Below are positions 44,603 through 55,977 of a stretch of 64,000 bases of DNA, one piece after another. The notes under the pieces were generated by a model. That model was not told where the DNA came from. It searched no databases and worked only from the letters and a program-made list of their open reading frames with translations. The DNA comes from Acanthosepion lycidas (lineage: Eukaryota; Mollusca; Cephalopoda; Sepiida; Sepiidae), in the NCBI GenBank assembly GCA_963932145.1, contig OZ010578.1, positions 37,495,225 to 37,559,224 on the forward strand. Direction: 5' to 3'. Position 1 is the stretch's first letter; every line of letters starts with the position of its first letter. The position numbers and the translations under genes were made by a program.

Positions 44603-44962
44603 CACCAGATGCAAGCCACTCTGGCTCACTTGCTTCTGCACCAGATGCAAGCCACTCTGGCTCACTTGCTTCTGCACCAGATGCAAGCCACTCTGGCTCA
44701 CTTGCTTCTGCACCAGATGCAAGCCACTCTGGCTCACTTGCTTCTGCACCAGATGCAAGCCACTCTGGCTCACTTGCTTCTGCACCAGATGCAAGCCACT
44801 CTGGCTCACTTGCTTCTGCACCAGATGCAAGCCACTCTGGCTCACTTGCTTCTGCACCAGATGCAAGCCACTCTGGCTCACTTGCTTCTGCACCAGATGC
44901 AAGCCACTCTGGCTCACTTGCTTCTGCACCAGATGCAAGCCACTCTGGCTCACTTGCTTCTA
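44603..44962. repeat. 36-bp minisatellite, ten identical units
   Basis: Unit begins CACCAGATGCAAGCCACTCT and ends TTGCTTCTG; ten units with no differences seen. The solo LTR has a single unit at the same place (57258-57293). Because 36 is divisible by three and the unit lacks stops in several frames, four overlapping long frames arise on both strands; none is a gene. Confidence 0.97.
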
Positions 44963-45045
44963 CGGGACTGTTCACCACAACAATTTTGAGAAATTTTTAT
45001 CTTGGACTATATTAAGAACCGTTAGTTTTTATTTGTAATGATAAT

Positions 45046-45380
45046 ATTAGACATTTCCTTATGTGGAAATATTCAGGATTCATTGACCAAACTGTCAAAA
45101 TTTATAAAATCTTTCTCTCAAAACAGTTTTTCAGGAAAGTAGGTTTCTCACTTCCACTGCTATCACTCTTTCTTTATTGATTGGGGCTTCTTCCTTCCTA
45201 AGCTTTTGTTTGAAGTAGTGTGGAACATCAACATCATCATCTTGTCATTATTTCCTTTTTGAGTTACAGGTGCTATCCATTTTAGTTGTTGCTGCTGTTG
45301 AAAGTCCTCAAGTGAAGTGGTTTCTGTTATTATTTGGTAGAGTTCTTTGTGATTCTTTACTGCAAGAAGAGGCTGTTCAT
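45046..45380 (-). pseudogene. LINE family A C-terminal end
   Basis: Minus-strand match to 37716-38060: ACATTTCCTTATGTGGAAA, CTCAAAACAGTTTTTCAGGA, ATCATCTTGTCATTATTTCC, GGTAGAGTTCTTTGTGATTC. Stops present. Confidence 0.6.
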
Positions 45381-45863
45381 TATTTAGACTATTTACATGT
45401 GGACTATTGCCCTCCTCTTTGATATTCTTATCTGACCTTCTTCAGGTTTATATCGATCTGGTTAACCTACAGGGAGTTCTGAACTGAACCATTTATTGAA
45501 TCTACAGGAGTAGACTGTTCTCGTTCCACTGCCTATGTCCAGATATATTATCTAGTTTTTATTTATAGTACTGCTCAGTTATTGCTCACCCATTTCCACT
45601 GAGTCCAAGCACACACTACCCAACCCAGGGACTGAACTCACAATTATTGTGTAACCAAATTCACAAACAAACACCTTAATCCACTTGGTCAGGAATTTTC
45701 AAACTGTGGGTCCCAACCCTTCAGTGGATCATGAGATAAATAAAATGGGTTGCAACAAAAAAAAAGGAACAAAAACGCAAGTAAGAACAAATTGCAGAAT
45801 ATAAACAACTCTAAATGTTGCACGGCAATCATAAATCATCATTAGTTTTTTTCCTGAGGTAAG

Positions 45864-45866
<3 letters not shown>

Positions 45867-45927
<61 letters not shown>
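45867..45927. repeat. (TA)n microsatellite
   Basis: About 30 TA units beside the family C repeat. Confidence 0.95.
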
Positions 45928-45928
<1 letters not shown>

Positions 45929-45930
<2 letters not shown>

Positions 45931-46196
45931 CCCCCCAAGTATATAATTGGTGTATATGGAATGAATTTCAATAACCAACAATTACAATTCTTAAAAGAGT
46001 GCTCAATACAAAGTAGAGCAGATATAATTATTTATTTAAAAAATTTATAATATAAATATGTTATAAAATCATTACAAAAATAGCCATTTTGTTTCAACAC
46101 CCCCGGTGTCTTATCAAGTGATGATATTGAATTCAACACCATCACTTGATGATTTTATAACATATTTATGTTATAAATTTTTTTTAAATAAATAAT
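45929..46196 (-). repeat. Family C repeat, copy 2, plus a truncated inverted copy
   Basis: Minus-strand copy 45929-46122 (ends CAAGTATATAATTGGTGTAT at the TA tract). 46133-46196 is a plus-strand copy lacking the ribozyme middle. The arms 46028-46072 and 46149-46196 are almost perfect inverted repeats of about 46 bp. Confidence 0.65.
46068..46122 (-). ncRNA. Hammerhead ribozyme motif, family C copy 2 (decayed)
   Basis: Stem I ATCAC/ATGAT (the closing pair is lost), core TTGATAA (C3 and G8 changed), stem II ACACC/GGTGT, GAAA, stem III ACAAAAT/ATTTTTGT, GUA triplet. Probably inactive. Confidence 0.65.
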
Positions 46197-46231
46197 TATA
46201 TATATATATATATATCTGTTCTTGGGTTAAG

Positions 46232-46271
<40 letters not shown>

Positions 46272-46285
46272 CACTATAAAGTTAA

Positions 46286-46468
<183 letters not shown>

Positions 46469-47228
46469 TAAATGACATTTTTTTCATATATTATTTACTT
46501 TGCCTTTGTGTCAGAATTTCGTTTAAATTTGTTTTTCAAAAAGTAATAATTTTATATTCATACAAATAGATACATATACGATTCCAATATGTGCAGATCA
46601 TAAGAAATATCCATATAAATTGTTGATGCTAAATAAATGAACCTAATGAACGGAGTTTGTCTGATTTATTACACGTAAGAATAATGAGTCACAATGCAAA
46701 ATGTGGTTCTTACAGTTGGTCGCAGTAAGAAAAAGTTTGAAAATGTTACACTTGGCCATTGTCCTGTAGTTTACTGAAGTGAAATTGGTGCCTTAAGCCT
46801 AACCAATGTGATGATTAATTATTGCTGTAACTGATGCTGGAGACTTGCTGTCATTTGTTTTTCTTTTTTCATTAGTGGCTACCATATTGTATTTATCTCT
46901 ATGCCTATTAAGGAGGTTACCTGGATCGATATACACCTGAGGAAGGTTGGAGGGTATAATGACTAAAATGTTATGATAATAACGACAAAGATGCAGATGA
47001 TAGTTCGAATATAGTGTAAATTATAATAATGACTCATCCCAGAAATTCAGGCAAAAATATGGTCATCACTAAAACCTAAAGCCATTTTTAATCATTTATC
47101 TGAGAAATTGGTTGTATACAGTTTAGATATTTTCATGATGCCTCAGTAATAGCCTGGATGTGAAATGGTAATTTTCAGGATAGACAGTCCATACTTATTT
47201 TTTAAGAAGTGGGTCAGGCTGACAACTT

Positions 47229-47356
47229 TTCTGCACTTCCTCATAGATCCTTTTCAATTCTTCTGCACTTCCTCATAGATCCTTTTCAATTCTTCTGCAC
47301 TTCCTCATAGATCCTTTTCAATTCTTCTGCACTTCCTCATAGATCCTTTTCAATTC
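47229..47356. repeat. 32-bp minisatellite, four units
   Basis: Four identical units of TTCTGCACTTCCTCATAGAT plus CCTTTTCAATTC. Confidence 0.97.
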
Positions 47357-47359
47357 TGA

Positions 47360-47640
47360 TTGTTTTCTGCAGTTTATAAACCTTTTGCAGGTTATTTAAA
47401 GTCAGAAAATATTTTTAGAACTGCAAGAATTTAAAAAAAATTTTAATGGTTTAGTGATACAAGTATTGCTAATTAACCCATAGCTGGAGAGAGAAGAAAT
47501 TTATTCATACCTTTCCCAAGGGTATTTGCACTTAAGTGAATATAACAAACCCAATGGAAATTGGAACCTGGCTCTCTGACTAATAATTCCGAGTCATTAT
47601 CCATTACACCACCTGCATATACAAACTTGGTATCTCAAAA
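47360..47640 (-). repeat. tRNA-derived SINE (type 2)
   Basis: GCAGGTTATTTAAAGTCAG, ACCCATAGCTGGAGAG, TACCTTTCCCAAGGGTATT, GGAACCTGGCTCTCTGAC and CCATTACACCACCTGCATAT, the minus image of the tRNA-like head seen at 58020. Confidence 0.75.
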
Positions 47641-47775
47641 GTGGTCACTATCTAGGTACTGACTAGGATCAACACTGCTTAACTTTGATGATCATATGTG
47701 AATTCATGTTTCAATGTTATTTGACTAAGTCTCCAAAATTCTTGCCAAAATAAGGTTAGCTTGGCAAATAACTTC

Positions 47776-48075
47776 AGTCAGTCAGTTACGTGCCATGCGT
47801 GATATATGCTTAGGCAATCATGTATCTTTCGATACATAACTGATGAGGCAGATTTTTTTCCCACAGTAGGTTACTATTTCTTTCTGCAGTAGACCAGTTG
47901 CCATCCAAGGCTATAGAAGCTGGTCTGTCCTGCAATTTACCCATAGCTGGGGGGAGAAGAAGAGGATTCATACCTTTCCCAAGGGTATTAGCACATAAGA
48001 GAATGTAATGGATTCAACTGGAATTCGAATTCGGCTCTCCGATTCCTCAATCCATTTACTCCACCGTGCCTCCCT
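47776..48075 (-). repeat. tRNA-derived SINE (type 1), near full length
   Basis: From CAGTCAGTTACGTGCCATGC to TTTACTCCACCGTGCCTCCC. All body blocks present. Confidence 0.85.
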
Positions 48076-48783
48076 ATCACTTGGAGCCAATTCTCCTAGT
48101 AATCATTAGTTTTTGCATTCTTTGTTAAACAATAGAAATCTTCCAAGTGTAGCCTCCATAGTTGTTACAAACTCAAGCCAAAAAATGATTCTGACAATGT
48201 TTTTCACTATTTCTTACAAACCGGAATTTGAAATATTAAGCTTCTTTTTCTTCAGAATTTCAATTTGGCATTGTTATCAATTCAGAAAAGTTTCCCTTGA
48301 GATAATTTATTTGCTGAATACAAAGCCTTTATGCTCAGGTGGATTCAAGTGACACAACTTTTGTTAATTCTGAATTCATTTTTCAAAACTTGAATATTCC
48401 TGCAAATGCCAATAGCTGAATATTAGTTAAAACTTTTTTTTTTTTTTTTGTAGGAAAACTCAGAAAAAGCAATTACTGATAAGGTTAGTGAAAAAACATG
48501 TTACTGTTCACTTGCTGTGTCAAAATGGGGCCAAATTTCATTTAATGAATCTGACTTGGCTTGGGTCAGTTTAAACAAATGTATAGATCAGCTCTGAAAA
48601 TGTTTAACATACATTCCTGAAAAAGAATATATTTTTCTCTTAACATTATCACTGCATATCCACTCAGCAATTTTTATTGTCGTAAAAAGCTATTTTTAGA
48701 ATTTTAATAAACCCAAACATATGAAACTGGATTTTTACATTCTTTTTGGAGAATCAATAAAAAAAAGTATTAAACACCATTCT

Positions 48784-48848
<65 letters not shown>

Positions 48849-49370
48849 CAAACTAAAACATAAATAGTATTTTACATTTTTGTTGTCAATTCTCAAGAAA
48901 AAAGAAGTATAAATGCAGATCCTTCAATTTATTTTTTTTCGTAAATTCATGTGGTGAGAACAAAAAAAAAAGAAAGAAATTCTCAAAAAATACATTTTTT
49001 TTCAAAATTTATATTTACAGTTACTTGTTATGTGTTTATTTAACCCTCAGCAGTTTGTATTATTAATATTACTTCCCTTTCCACTGCATTCTTTTTCAAG
49101 GCTTCTCAATTGCAGTAACTTTATTGTTAATTTCACTCAAAGTTGTTTTCTGTTGCCATAGCAGGATATGACAACACAACTATGAAATTCAAACAAATTC
49201 AGGGATCAGAGTCACTTTCAGTGGCAGGATAAACTTCTTGTACAGCAAATGAAGTTACAGAGTGATAAGTAAAATTCTTGTTTAGATATATTTTTTATAA
49301 ATTTATGAATAAAAAGAAATTGTTTTCATTATTATTTCTTTATATGGTAAATAATTGCCGTTTTAAAATG
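48076..49370. other. No recognised feature; (TA)n at 48785-48847
   Basis: AT-rich, a long TA tract, poly(T)/poly(A) runs. No coding or mobile feature recognised. Confidence 0.45.
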
Positions 49371-49672
49371 GGAGCATGGTGGATTAACGGATAGTGGCTA
49401 GGATTGAGAAATCGGAGAGCCGAGTTCAAATTCCAGTCAAATCCATTGCATTCACTTACGTGCTAATACCCTTGAGAAAGGTATGAATAATAATCTTCTA
49501 CCAGCTATGGATAAATAGAAGGATATACTGGGTTCTATAGACTTGGATGGCAACTGGTCTACTGCATAAAGAAACGGCAACCTACTGCGGAAAAAAAATC
49601 TGCCTCATCAGTCATGTATCGAAAGATACATGATCACCTAAGTGTGTATCATGCATGGTACATAACTGACCG
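49371..49672 (+). repeat. tRNA-derived SINE (type 1), near full length
   Basis: GGAGCATGGTGGATTAACGG head, B box GAGTTCAAATTCC (49423-49435), full body and the ACATAACTGACCGA end. Good reference copy for the plus orientation. Confidence 0.85.
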
Positions 49673-50833
49673 ATGCAGTCATTTGATTTTTTACACTTGA
49701 CTTCAGTCAATTCGCCACCGCCATGACGTGGTTTCTGCTGGTGTTTTCTATCACATCATCGTAAATGTTTGTGCCCAATTTTCATTGTTTATATAAAATG
49801 ACAGATATTTGACACTGGTGTTTGTTCTGATACTGATTTCAGGCGTTTCTCGAGATTTCAAACTTTCATTGTTCAATTGCGAGTCAAACCCTTTTGAATG
49901 TTGATTTTTTGGCCACAAATTATAAATTTACAAATAAAAAGAAATTGTTTTCATTATTATTTCTTTATGATATGGTAAAATAATAAATATTGAATTGTAG
50001 TTGGTTCACATAATTATATAAACTTGTGAATATAAAAATCATTCTTATAAATAAACAATCTAATAAAGAAACATAAAACCTCTTCTTGACCCTAAACAAG
50101 ATCCAAAATGATTGAAATTAAAACTTTAAAAATGAAAAAAAAAATCTATTTTTCTTAAAATATTTCCTAAGATTTATTTAATCTTAGACAAACCAAAATG
50201 AATGACAGCTTAAAAGAGTGTATTATGTCACTTTTTCAGGTGAAGTGTGTTTTGCATACCTTCAAAACCATTACTCAAAATCCTGCTATGTTTCTGCCTA
50301 GTGCAATATATTCAATAATGGAACTTGACCATTAAAAGGGGTCATGAATGGTGTCATCAAAGGACATGTCTTTCATATAAGGTAAAATAATACAATTAAA
50401 GGAAAAGACAAGTACATGCTGTCAGATGGCAATATGGATTTCGCAAGGGAATACATACATAAATGATAAAGTGCCATTCATGCAGTCCCCCACCCACAAA
50501 ACCAACCCTGATAAGAGCCAATGTAAGATAATCAAATCCAGAGGAATGATTTCTTTGGTTTCTATAAAAAAAACAAGACGAGAAAAAAGAATTCATGAAA
50601 TCATTCATGTTTCATTTATGAAGAAAAATAGACATTAGATCCAACAAAATAATTTGATATCGTTACTATTTACGTTTAGATTAATATCTTCATTTTTGGT
50701 TTTGTTATGACCACTCTTTGGCTGTTGTTCTCTACAGTGTTCTTCAAGTTCAAGTAGCTGTTGATCATAGTAACCTTCATAGAATTTCAAACTGAACTCT
50801 TTACTTAATCTACAATAAATATAAGATAAAATA
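49673..50833. other. No recognised feature
   Basis: AT-rich. A small repeated phrase (AAAAAGAAATTGTTTTCATT) appears at 49311 and 49938. Nothing else recognised. Confidence 0.4.
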
Positions 50834-50905
50834 CATCAGTCAGTTATGTGCCATGCGCCATACACTTTCTGTGGTAGACCTGTTGCCATCCAAGTCAACT
50901 GCTAG
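50834..50905 (-). repeat. tRNA-derived SINE (type 1), internally deleted
   Basis: 3' end CAGTCAGTTATGTGCCATGC jumps to TTTCTGTGGTAGACCTGTTG, skipping about 60 bp of the usual sequence. Confidence 0.65.
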
Positions 50906-51094
50906 AAGTGAGTTAAGTGAATTCCACAATGAATATCCTTGCTTGAACCGGCATCTAATACTCTGGGCTGAGCAGCTTGGGGATAGTAGTCATAGCACCT
51001 GGAGGCACAGTCCTATGGGTAAAGAGAAACTCTGATGAGTTCCACCACAGAATATGTGATTGAGAGGCGCTATTTCAAGTCTACTTCATTACCC

Positions 51095-51300
51095 CTTTGT
51101 CACTGAGGTCCGTTGGTATGGCGTTTGGCTCCTATCATAACTGTTCTGGTTTCAATTCTCAGTAGTGTATGCGCACTGCTGATGAGTCCCAAATATAGTA
51201 TGAAACGGCCGTCAGTGCTTTTTGCATTCTGCTGAGGTTTCTTCTAGACTGGATGAATTACTTAATTATGATTATTTCAAATCCTCCTAATTATATGTTT
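51095..51300 (+). repeat. tRNA-derived element with a hammerhead motif
   Basis: TCACTGAGGTCCGTTGGTAT and GGCGTTTGGC (A-box region), then GGTTTCAATTC (51148-51158, B box) form a tRNA-like head. A hammerhead-like fold starts 15 bp downstream. Boundaries uncertain; only one copy in this window. Confidence 0.55.
51173..51218 (+). ncRNA. Degenerate Schistosoma-type hammerhead ribozyme
   Basis: Perfect stem I arms GCACTG (51173-51178) and CAGTGC (51213-51218). The canonical core CTGATGAG is at 51179-51186, then TCCCAAATA as in Schistosoma-type hammerheads, then GAAAC (51202-51206). Stem III is a minimal 3-bp stem with 2-nt loop (A-C-G-[GC]-C-G-T). Stem II keeps two Watson-Crick pairs and a wobble with one mismatch. 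C51213 is claimed both by stem I and as the GUC cleavage base, so one base seems deleted. Probably inactive. Confidence 0.65.
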
Positions 51301-51433
51301 GTGAGTGAGTGAGTGAGAGAGAAAGAGAAAACACAAGCAGAAGGTCTTTAAAAAAAAAAAAAATAAATAAATAAATAAATAAAAAAATCAGTATATACAT
51401 AATAGCTGTCTGCAGTATATTTACCTAAAGTTA

Positions 51434-51457
51434 ATCCATTCTGTAGAATGGATTAAC
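51434..51457. other. Small perfect hairpin
   Basis: TAATCCATTC, loop TGTA, GAATGGATTA: a 10-bp stem. Function unknown. Confidence 0.6.
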
Positions 51458-51483
51458 TACAGAATGCAGAATGGACATCCTAA

Positions 51484-51727
51484 GTCAGTTAGTTATGTGC
51501 CATGCATAATATACACTTGGGCAATCATGGATCTTTTGATACATGACTGACGAAGAAGATTTTTTCCTGCATTAGTTGCCATTTCCTTCTGCAGTAGACC
51601 ACTTGCTACCCTAGGCTGTAGCACCTTGTCTGTCCTGCTATTTACCCATAGATGGAAAGAGAAGAGGAGGATTCATACCTTTCCCAAGGGTATTAGAACG
51701 TAAGTGAATGTAATGGATTTGACTGGA
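51484..51727 (-). repeat. tRNA-derived SINE (type 1), left arm of head-to-head pair
   Basis: 3' end at 51484 (AGTTAGTTATGTGCCATGCA) up to the B-box region at 51727, where it meets the plus copy. Confidence 0.8.
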
Positions 51728-51812
51728 ATTCGAATCCATTACATTCACTTATGTGCTAATACCCTTGGGAAAGGTATGAATCCATTTCTTCTCCCTCCAG
51801 CTATGGGATTCA
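51728..51812 (+). repeat. tRNA-derived SINE (type 1), right arm of head-to-head pair
   Basis: AATCCATTACATTCACTTAT to CCTCCAGCTATGGGA, the inverted image of 51640-51727. Both lack the tRNA-like 5' head. Confidence 0.8.
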
Positions 51813-51959
51813 TCCTAAGTATCTCTATAGAATTGAGAAAACCAGCAACTTGCATTCTTCCTTTCTTATCAAGGGCAGAGAGCACAGAAATGCATTTGAT
51901 TGGAGGATTTGCTGGCTGTGTATATAAGAAAACCTCAAAGTCAGATATGGGTTTCCAGT

Positions 51960-52180
51960 TCCTTCTAAAGTCTACTTCCACACTATACTTTTAATGTCTC
52001 CAAGTGAACTTTGAAATGTCATTCACTAATTAAATCTTGACCTCTTCAAGTCTAGAGTTAGCTGTTATCTTTCCTGTATAGCGCCAAGAACTTCACTTCT
52101 TGTCCTTTCTTATGCTAATGCCACACAGTAGCCTTCTACCTAAAAGAGTTCTTGTGCCTTGTATTTAGTGAACATTAGTA
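51960..52180 (+). pseudogene. CR1-like LINE 3' end (family D)
   Basis: Shares TCAAGTCTAGAGTTAGCTGT and the CTTGTGCCTTGTA ... GTGAACAT 3' UTR phrase with 22230-22560. Confidence 0.5.
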
Positions 52181-52669
52181 AAAACAACATAAAATAAAAA
52201 ATATATATTTCAATCATAGTTTATTACATGGTGTTGGATAGCTCATTACCTGGTCATCAGCTGGTATTTGATCGATAGCAGCTGGGTCAACTGGGTGAAG
52301 TGGTATGATGTTGAGAGACGCAAAATCCCTAATGATCTCAAAATTACAGCACTGATGATATGGTCAGGCCCATCATCCCAATGTATTTTTAGATATTCAA
52401 TATACACATACAAGTTGTCTATATTAGAGTATGACTACATTCTCAAATTAACTGATGCTTGGCTCTTTCATATAAGAAAGTACATGTAACTCAAAAGAGA
52501 TTATAGTGATAGACGGACAAAATGAATTCTATTCTCTGAGCATCAACTACCATAATCCAGTGACAGGAATGGTCAAGATGACTGGTGCAAGCTTTAGTTG
52601 CACATTTTTCACTCAGTTACCTTTCTCATAGACTGGTTACCATCTAAGGTTTAAGAGTCCAGTTTGTTC

Positions 52670-52895
52670 TACTATTTAACCCATAAATGGGGAAAAAGAT
52701 TCATACCTTTCCCAAGGGTATTTTGCATTCTTAACTGCTAACCATTACATGGTATATAGAATAAGAATGATTACACCAATTTACTATTTAACCCATAAAT
52801 GAGGGAAAAGGGATGGATTCATACCTTTCCCAAGAGTATTTTGCATTCTTAACTACTAACTATTACATGGCATATAGAATAAGAATGATGACACC
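52670..52895 (-). repeat. SINE-body fragment, tandemly duplicated
   Basis: Two approximately 110-bp direct copies (starts 52670 and 52785), each with ACTATTTAACCCATAAATG, TTCATACCTTTCCCAAG, TATTTTGCATTCTTAACT and ATAGAATAAGAATGATNACACC. Confidence 0.8.
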
Positions 52896-53052
52896 ATCTG
52901 TTCATCTACATACATACAGATATGTGTATGTAAATATGTTGAAATATGCTCTCAAAAGTCAGAAACTAATGTCTGTTTTGTTTTGTTTTTTTTTTATGAT
53001 TTATGCATCTGTCAATTCATAGAACTCCCCACAGGATCAAAAGAGCTATTCA

Positions 53053-53463
53053 TGCCTATCAATGCTCAATTTATCAGCAAAAGTTAGAGATGATTTTTGT
53101 TAATAGTTCAATAATTTTTGAAATTATACCTTGAACAGCATGAATGTATTGGGCTCGTCTATTAGCCCAATCTTACCTTCTTCAAGTAATGCACTATTCA
53201 CTATTCAAACTTTCATTCGTAAATCTAGCCCTCTGATTGTTTTATTTCTACCAATCAGGTCGCCCGCACATGCACTTCGAAGTTTTGGTGCAAAATCGTT
53301 CCGGAGCCACCCCATGTGATCATGACCTCTGAAAAGGATCCAAAAGCACGTGTGACGACAGAGAGAAGCAGACGCAGAAGCCGACGGAGACGCAGACCTG
53401 GGCAGATCAGCAGCAGACCATTTTTTCGATCACTTACTCAAGCTTAAAAATGTGACGACTACA
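53053..53463. mobile_element. Possible solo LTR
   Basis: A TG...CA interval flanked by ATTCA at 53048-53052 and 53464-53468. Its right half is CpG-rich and has a CCAAT box (53248). The 5-bp match could be chance, and CpG-rich sequence continues to about 53650, so boundaries are tentative. Confidence 0.35.
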
Positions 53464-53699
53464 ATTCACTGTCTCGCTAATCGAGACGACAAATCTTTAC
53501 GTACGAACATTCACCACAAAACAATACACACGCATAATATTTAGCAGTCAGACCTTCATTCCTAGAGAGATGCCAAACTGACCCACGCAAGTCAAAACTC
53601 TGACCAACCAGGACTTTGCCGCGCAAAATATCTGACTCAACAATCCACAAGCACACTATCTCTCTCAGGAACACTATCCAAGCATCATTACGATACTTT

Positions 53700-54494
53700 A
53701 AAAAGTGACATTTTTTTTCACTACTTAATAAGTATTAGTAAACAAACAATCAAATTTTCACACAACTAAATGTACGCAACTCCTACCAATTATACAAACT
53801 TACGTACACACACTAATAACTGAACTAGCACAAAAGACAATTTTGTACGTAACTGGACACTTAGTCTAATTTTGTGAACAAATCTGAATAACAATTGCAA
53901 ACACTTTCAAACATTCACAATAATATTCTACACAGCCAAATACATCTATTCTCATTTATCCATTGAAGTTCAACTCAGTTGTATTCTCAAATTGTAATTG
54001 TTCATAAATGCATGTTTTTTTATTGAGATCTCATAATCGGTGTTTCTTACTCAATTGCCTTGTGATTTATTCGTTTTGAATGTCTATATTCTATATTGTT
54101 GCGGATTAATATGGCGAACATGCTCGTAAACTAACCATCTTAATATAAAAACCTTCTGATACCAAAATTCAAACTCATAGCAATCCCAACAAATGGAAGA
54201 GACTTCCATTGTTTATCAAAGTAAATATGTACAAAATATCAATTAAAACAGAATGAAATTGAACAAATGTCATAGGGAGGTAGTGGACAATACCAAACCA
54301 TAGATAATATGAACAGGTTGGTTGGTTGGTTTTGTTTAGCAACATATCAAACTCTATGGGTTAATTAATGCCGAAATCTAATTATTTTGATTGATTTGGT
54401 TGTTTTTGTTTAGCCATATATCAATACCTCAAAATTTAAATATTTTGTATGCAATTATATTTTATTTTTCCTTGGTAATAATAATGCTTTTAGT
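53700..54494. other. No recognised feature
   Basis: 53710-54000 is A/C-skewed on plus. A (TTGG)n-like patch lies at 54316. Nothing coding recognised. Confidence 0.4.
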
Positions 54495-54504
54495 AATATG
54501 TCTT

Positions 54505-54765
54505 ACTAATTAACCCATAGTAAGGAGTAGAAGAGGTGGAGTCATACCTTTCCCATGTCAGTGAATATAACAAACTGGAATTGGAACTCTGCTGTTTGAT
54601 TACCAATTCTGAATCCTTATCTATAACATCACCCACATATCCAAGCTTACTACACCTGGTATTCCCAAGTGGTCACCCATCTAGGTACTAACCAAGCTTG
54701 CCATTGCTTAACTTTGGTGTTCATATGGGAACTGTGTTTCAATGTGATGTGGCCATAAGCCAATA
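54505..54765 (-). repeat. tRNA-derived SINE (type 2)
   Basis: TTAACCCATAGTAAGGAG, TCATACCTTTCCCATGTCAG, GGAATTGGAACTCTGC and ACATCACCCACATATCCAAG, followed by the shared TGGTCACCCATCTAGGTACT segment also seen at 47641. Confidence 0.7.
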
Positions 54766-55923
54766 TGAACAGATGCTGAAGTGACATTCACTCAAGGTTT
54801 AGTATATTATTAATGCCAGATGGTCTGAATCAAGGTTAATGTCAATAAAAAAAAAGTTTTGTTCTAAGAGGAATTGATGTATGTACTGGGCTCACCCCAG
54901 ATGATATCAAAATAGACTTTGCACTCAGTGTCACACCAGAGAAGACATTTGCATCATTGGATTGATCTGAAAGGTAACCTCCTAGTCATTAAGTGTAGAT
55001 TCACACCTTACAAGATGTTAGTAACTGCCCATGACACGTAAACAGGTGGCTAACCTAACTGCTCTTAGGATGTGCACACATGGCACAAGAAAATTACAGG
55101 GAGATATATAAATACCCCGCCCAAGGGGGGAAAACAAAAAAAATAGAAACAGTCTCTCAACATTATGAGAAGAAGAATCTATATTTAAAGCCAAAGCAAC
55201 ACACCTACTCACTGATATTAGTTGATAATGTCCAGAGGGGAATAAACAATAATTTTCTATATGAGAGATTTTGTCTAGTGTTCTTAATAGTCAAGAGAAT
55301 ATGATAAAATATACAGGCTTTTTTGGAGTAGCTTCCATCCTTTTGTCTTTTAGTATTATCTGATAGACAACATAAGACAAACACACACTTATAAGCAAAT
55401 CAGAAATAATATACAAATATGTTATTTTTCAGGTTGGCCAAAAGTATGTTTCATGATAAAGAACTTATATGAGAAAGAAAAAAAAAAAAAAAACAAAAAA
55501 AAAAAAAAAAAAAACAAATTATGTACAACTGAATGAACGAACAATGATATTTTTCCAGAACAATTCATATGTTGTACTTCGTTAAGCACTTCCAAAGGTG
55601 ACCTTTTCCTCCTCCAGATGGCCGGCACAATCTTGTTGATCTTTACTTGTGCTGCAAGAATTATTGCTACTCAACCCTTTGGCTGGTCAGGTATTCCTTG
55701 TTGTTGACATTAATTGAGAAGAGTCCTGGGGGGGGGGGGGGCTTTGTTTCAGAACTAGAGCAGAGGTCAACTAGTTTGTCACTTTTGAGTGATGACTTCT
55801 GAGTGTTGGATGACCTTTGAATAGGAACTATGTTCAATGCCAACGTAATGAAGCAAGTTTAATTTACTTGAACTCTCAACCATTTACATCTCCACATACA
55901 CACAAATGGCCATCTTCCTTTTG

Positions 55924-55924
<1 letters not shown>
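54766..55924. other. No recognised feature
   Basis: Poly(A) blocks near 55480-55514 and a G run near 55728. A less AT-rich patch at 54870-55080 is unassigned. Confidence 0.4.

Positions 55925-55927
<3 letters not shown>

Positions 55928-55977
<50 letters not shown>

Larger units (their letters stand above)
43798..44979 (-). mobile_element. Rearranged LTR retrotransposon derivative with gag remnant
   Basis: Outer ends TGTTGCTTAAG (plus left) and TGTGGTGAACAG (minus start, 44979) match the solo LTR at 56850-57307. The 5-bp target duplication ACAAT lies at 43793-43797 and 44980-44984. Inside, an approximately 90-bp segment (TTGCTTTCCGAACACTTC ... CTCTTTTATCAGG) occurs twice in direct orientation, near 43868-43955 and 44281-44360, on either side of a gag fragment. 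The right part holds ten 36-bp repeats (44603-44962). No pol. Confidence 0.85.

Noticed and set aside
44603..44962. CRISPR-like array of 36-bp repeats
   Set aside because: Units are contiguous with no spacers, within a eukaryotic LTR.
44467..45015. Long repetitive open frames on both strands (12-residue repeats such as APDASHSGSLAS)
   Set aside because: They arise from a stop-free 36-bp minisatellite whose length is divisible by three. Several frames on both strands stay open together, which is not how a gene looks.
46925..47035. Family P tails as hammerhead ribozymes (CTGAGGAAG ... GAAAC)
   Set aside because: Core-like words occur, but stem II does not pair and no cleavage triplet is positioned.
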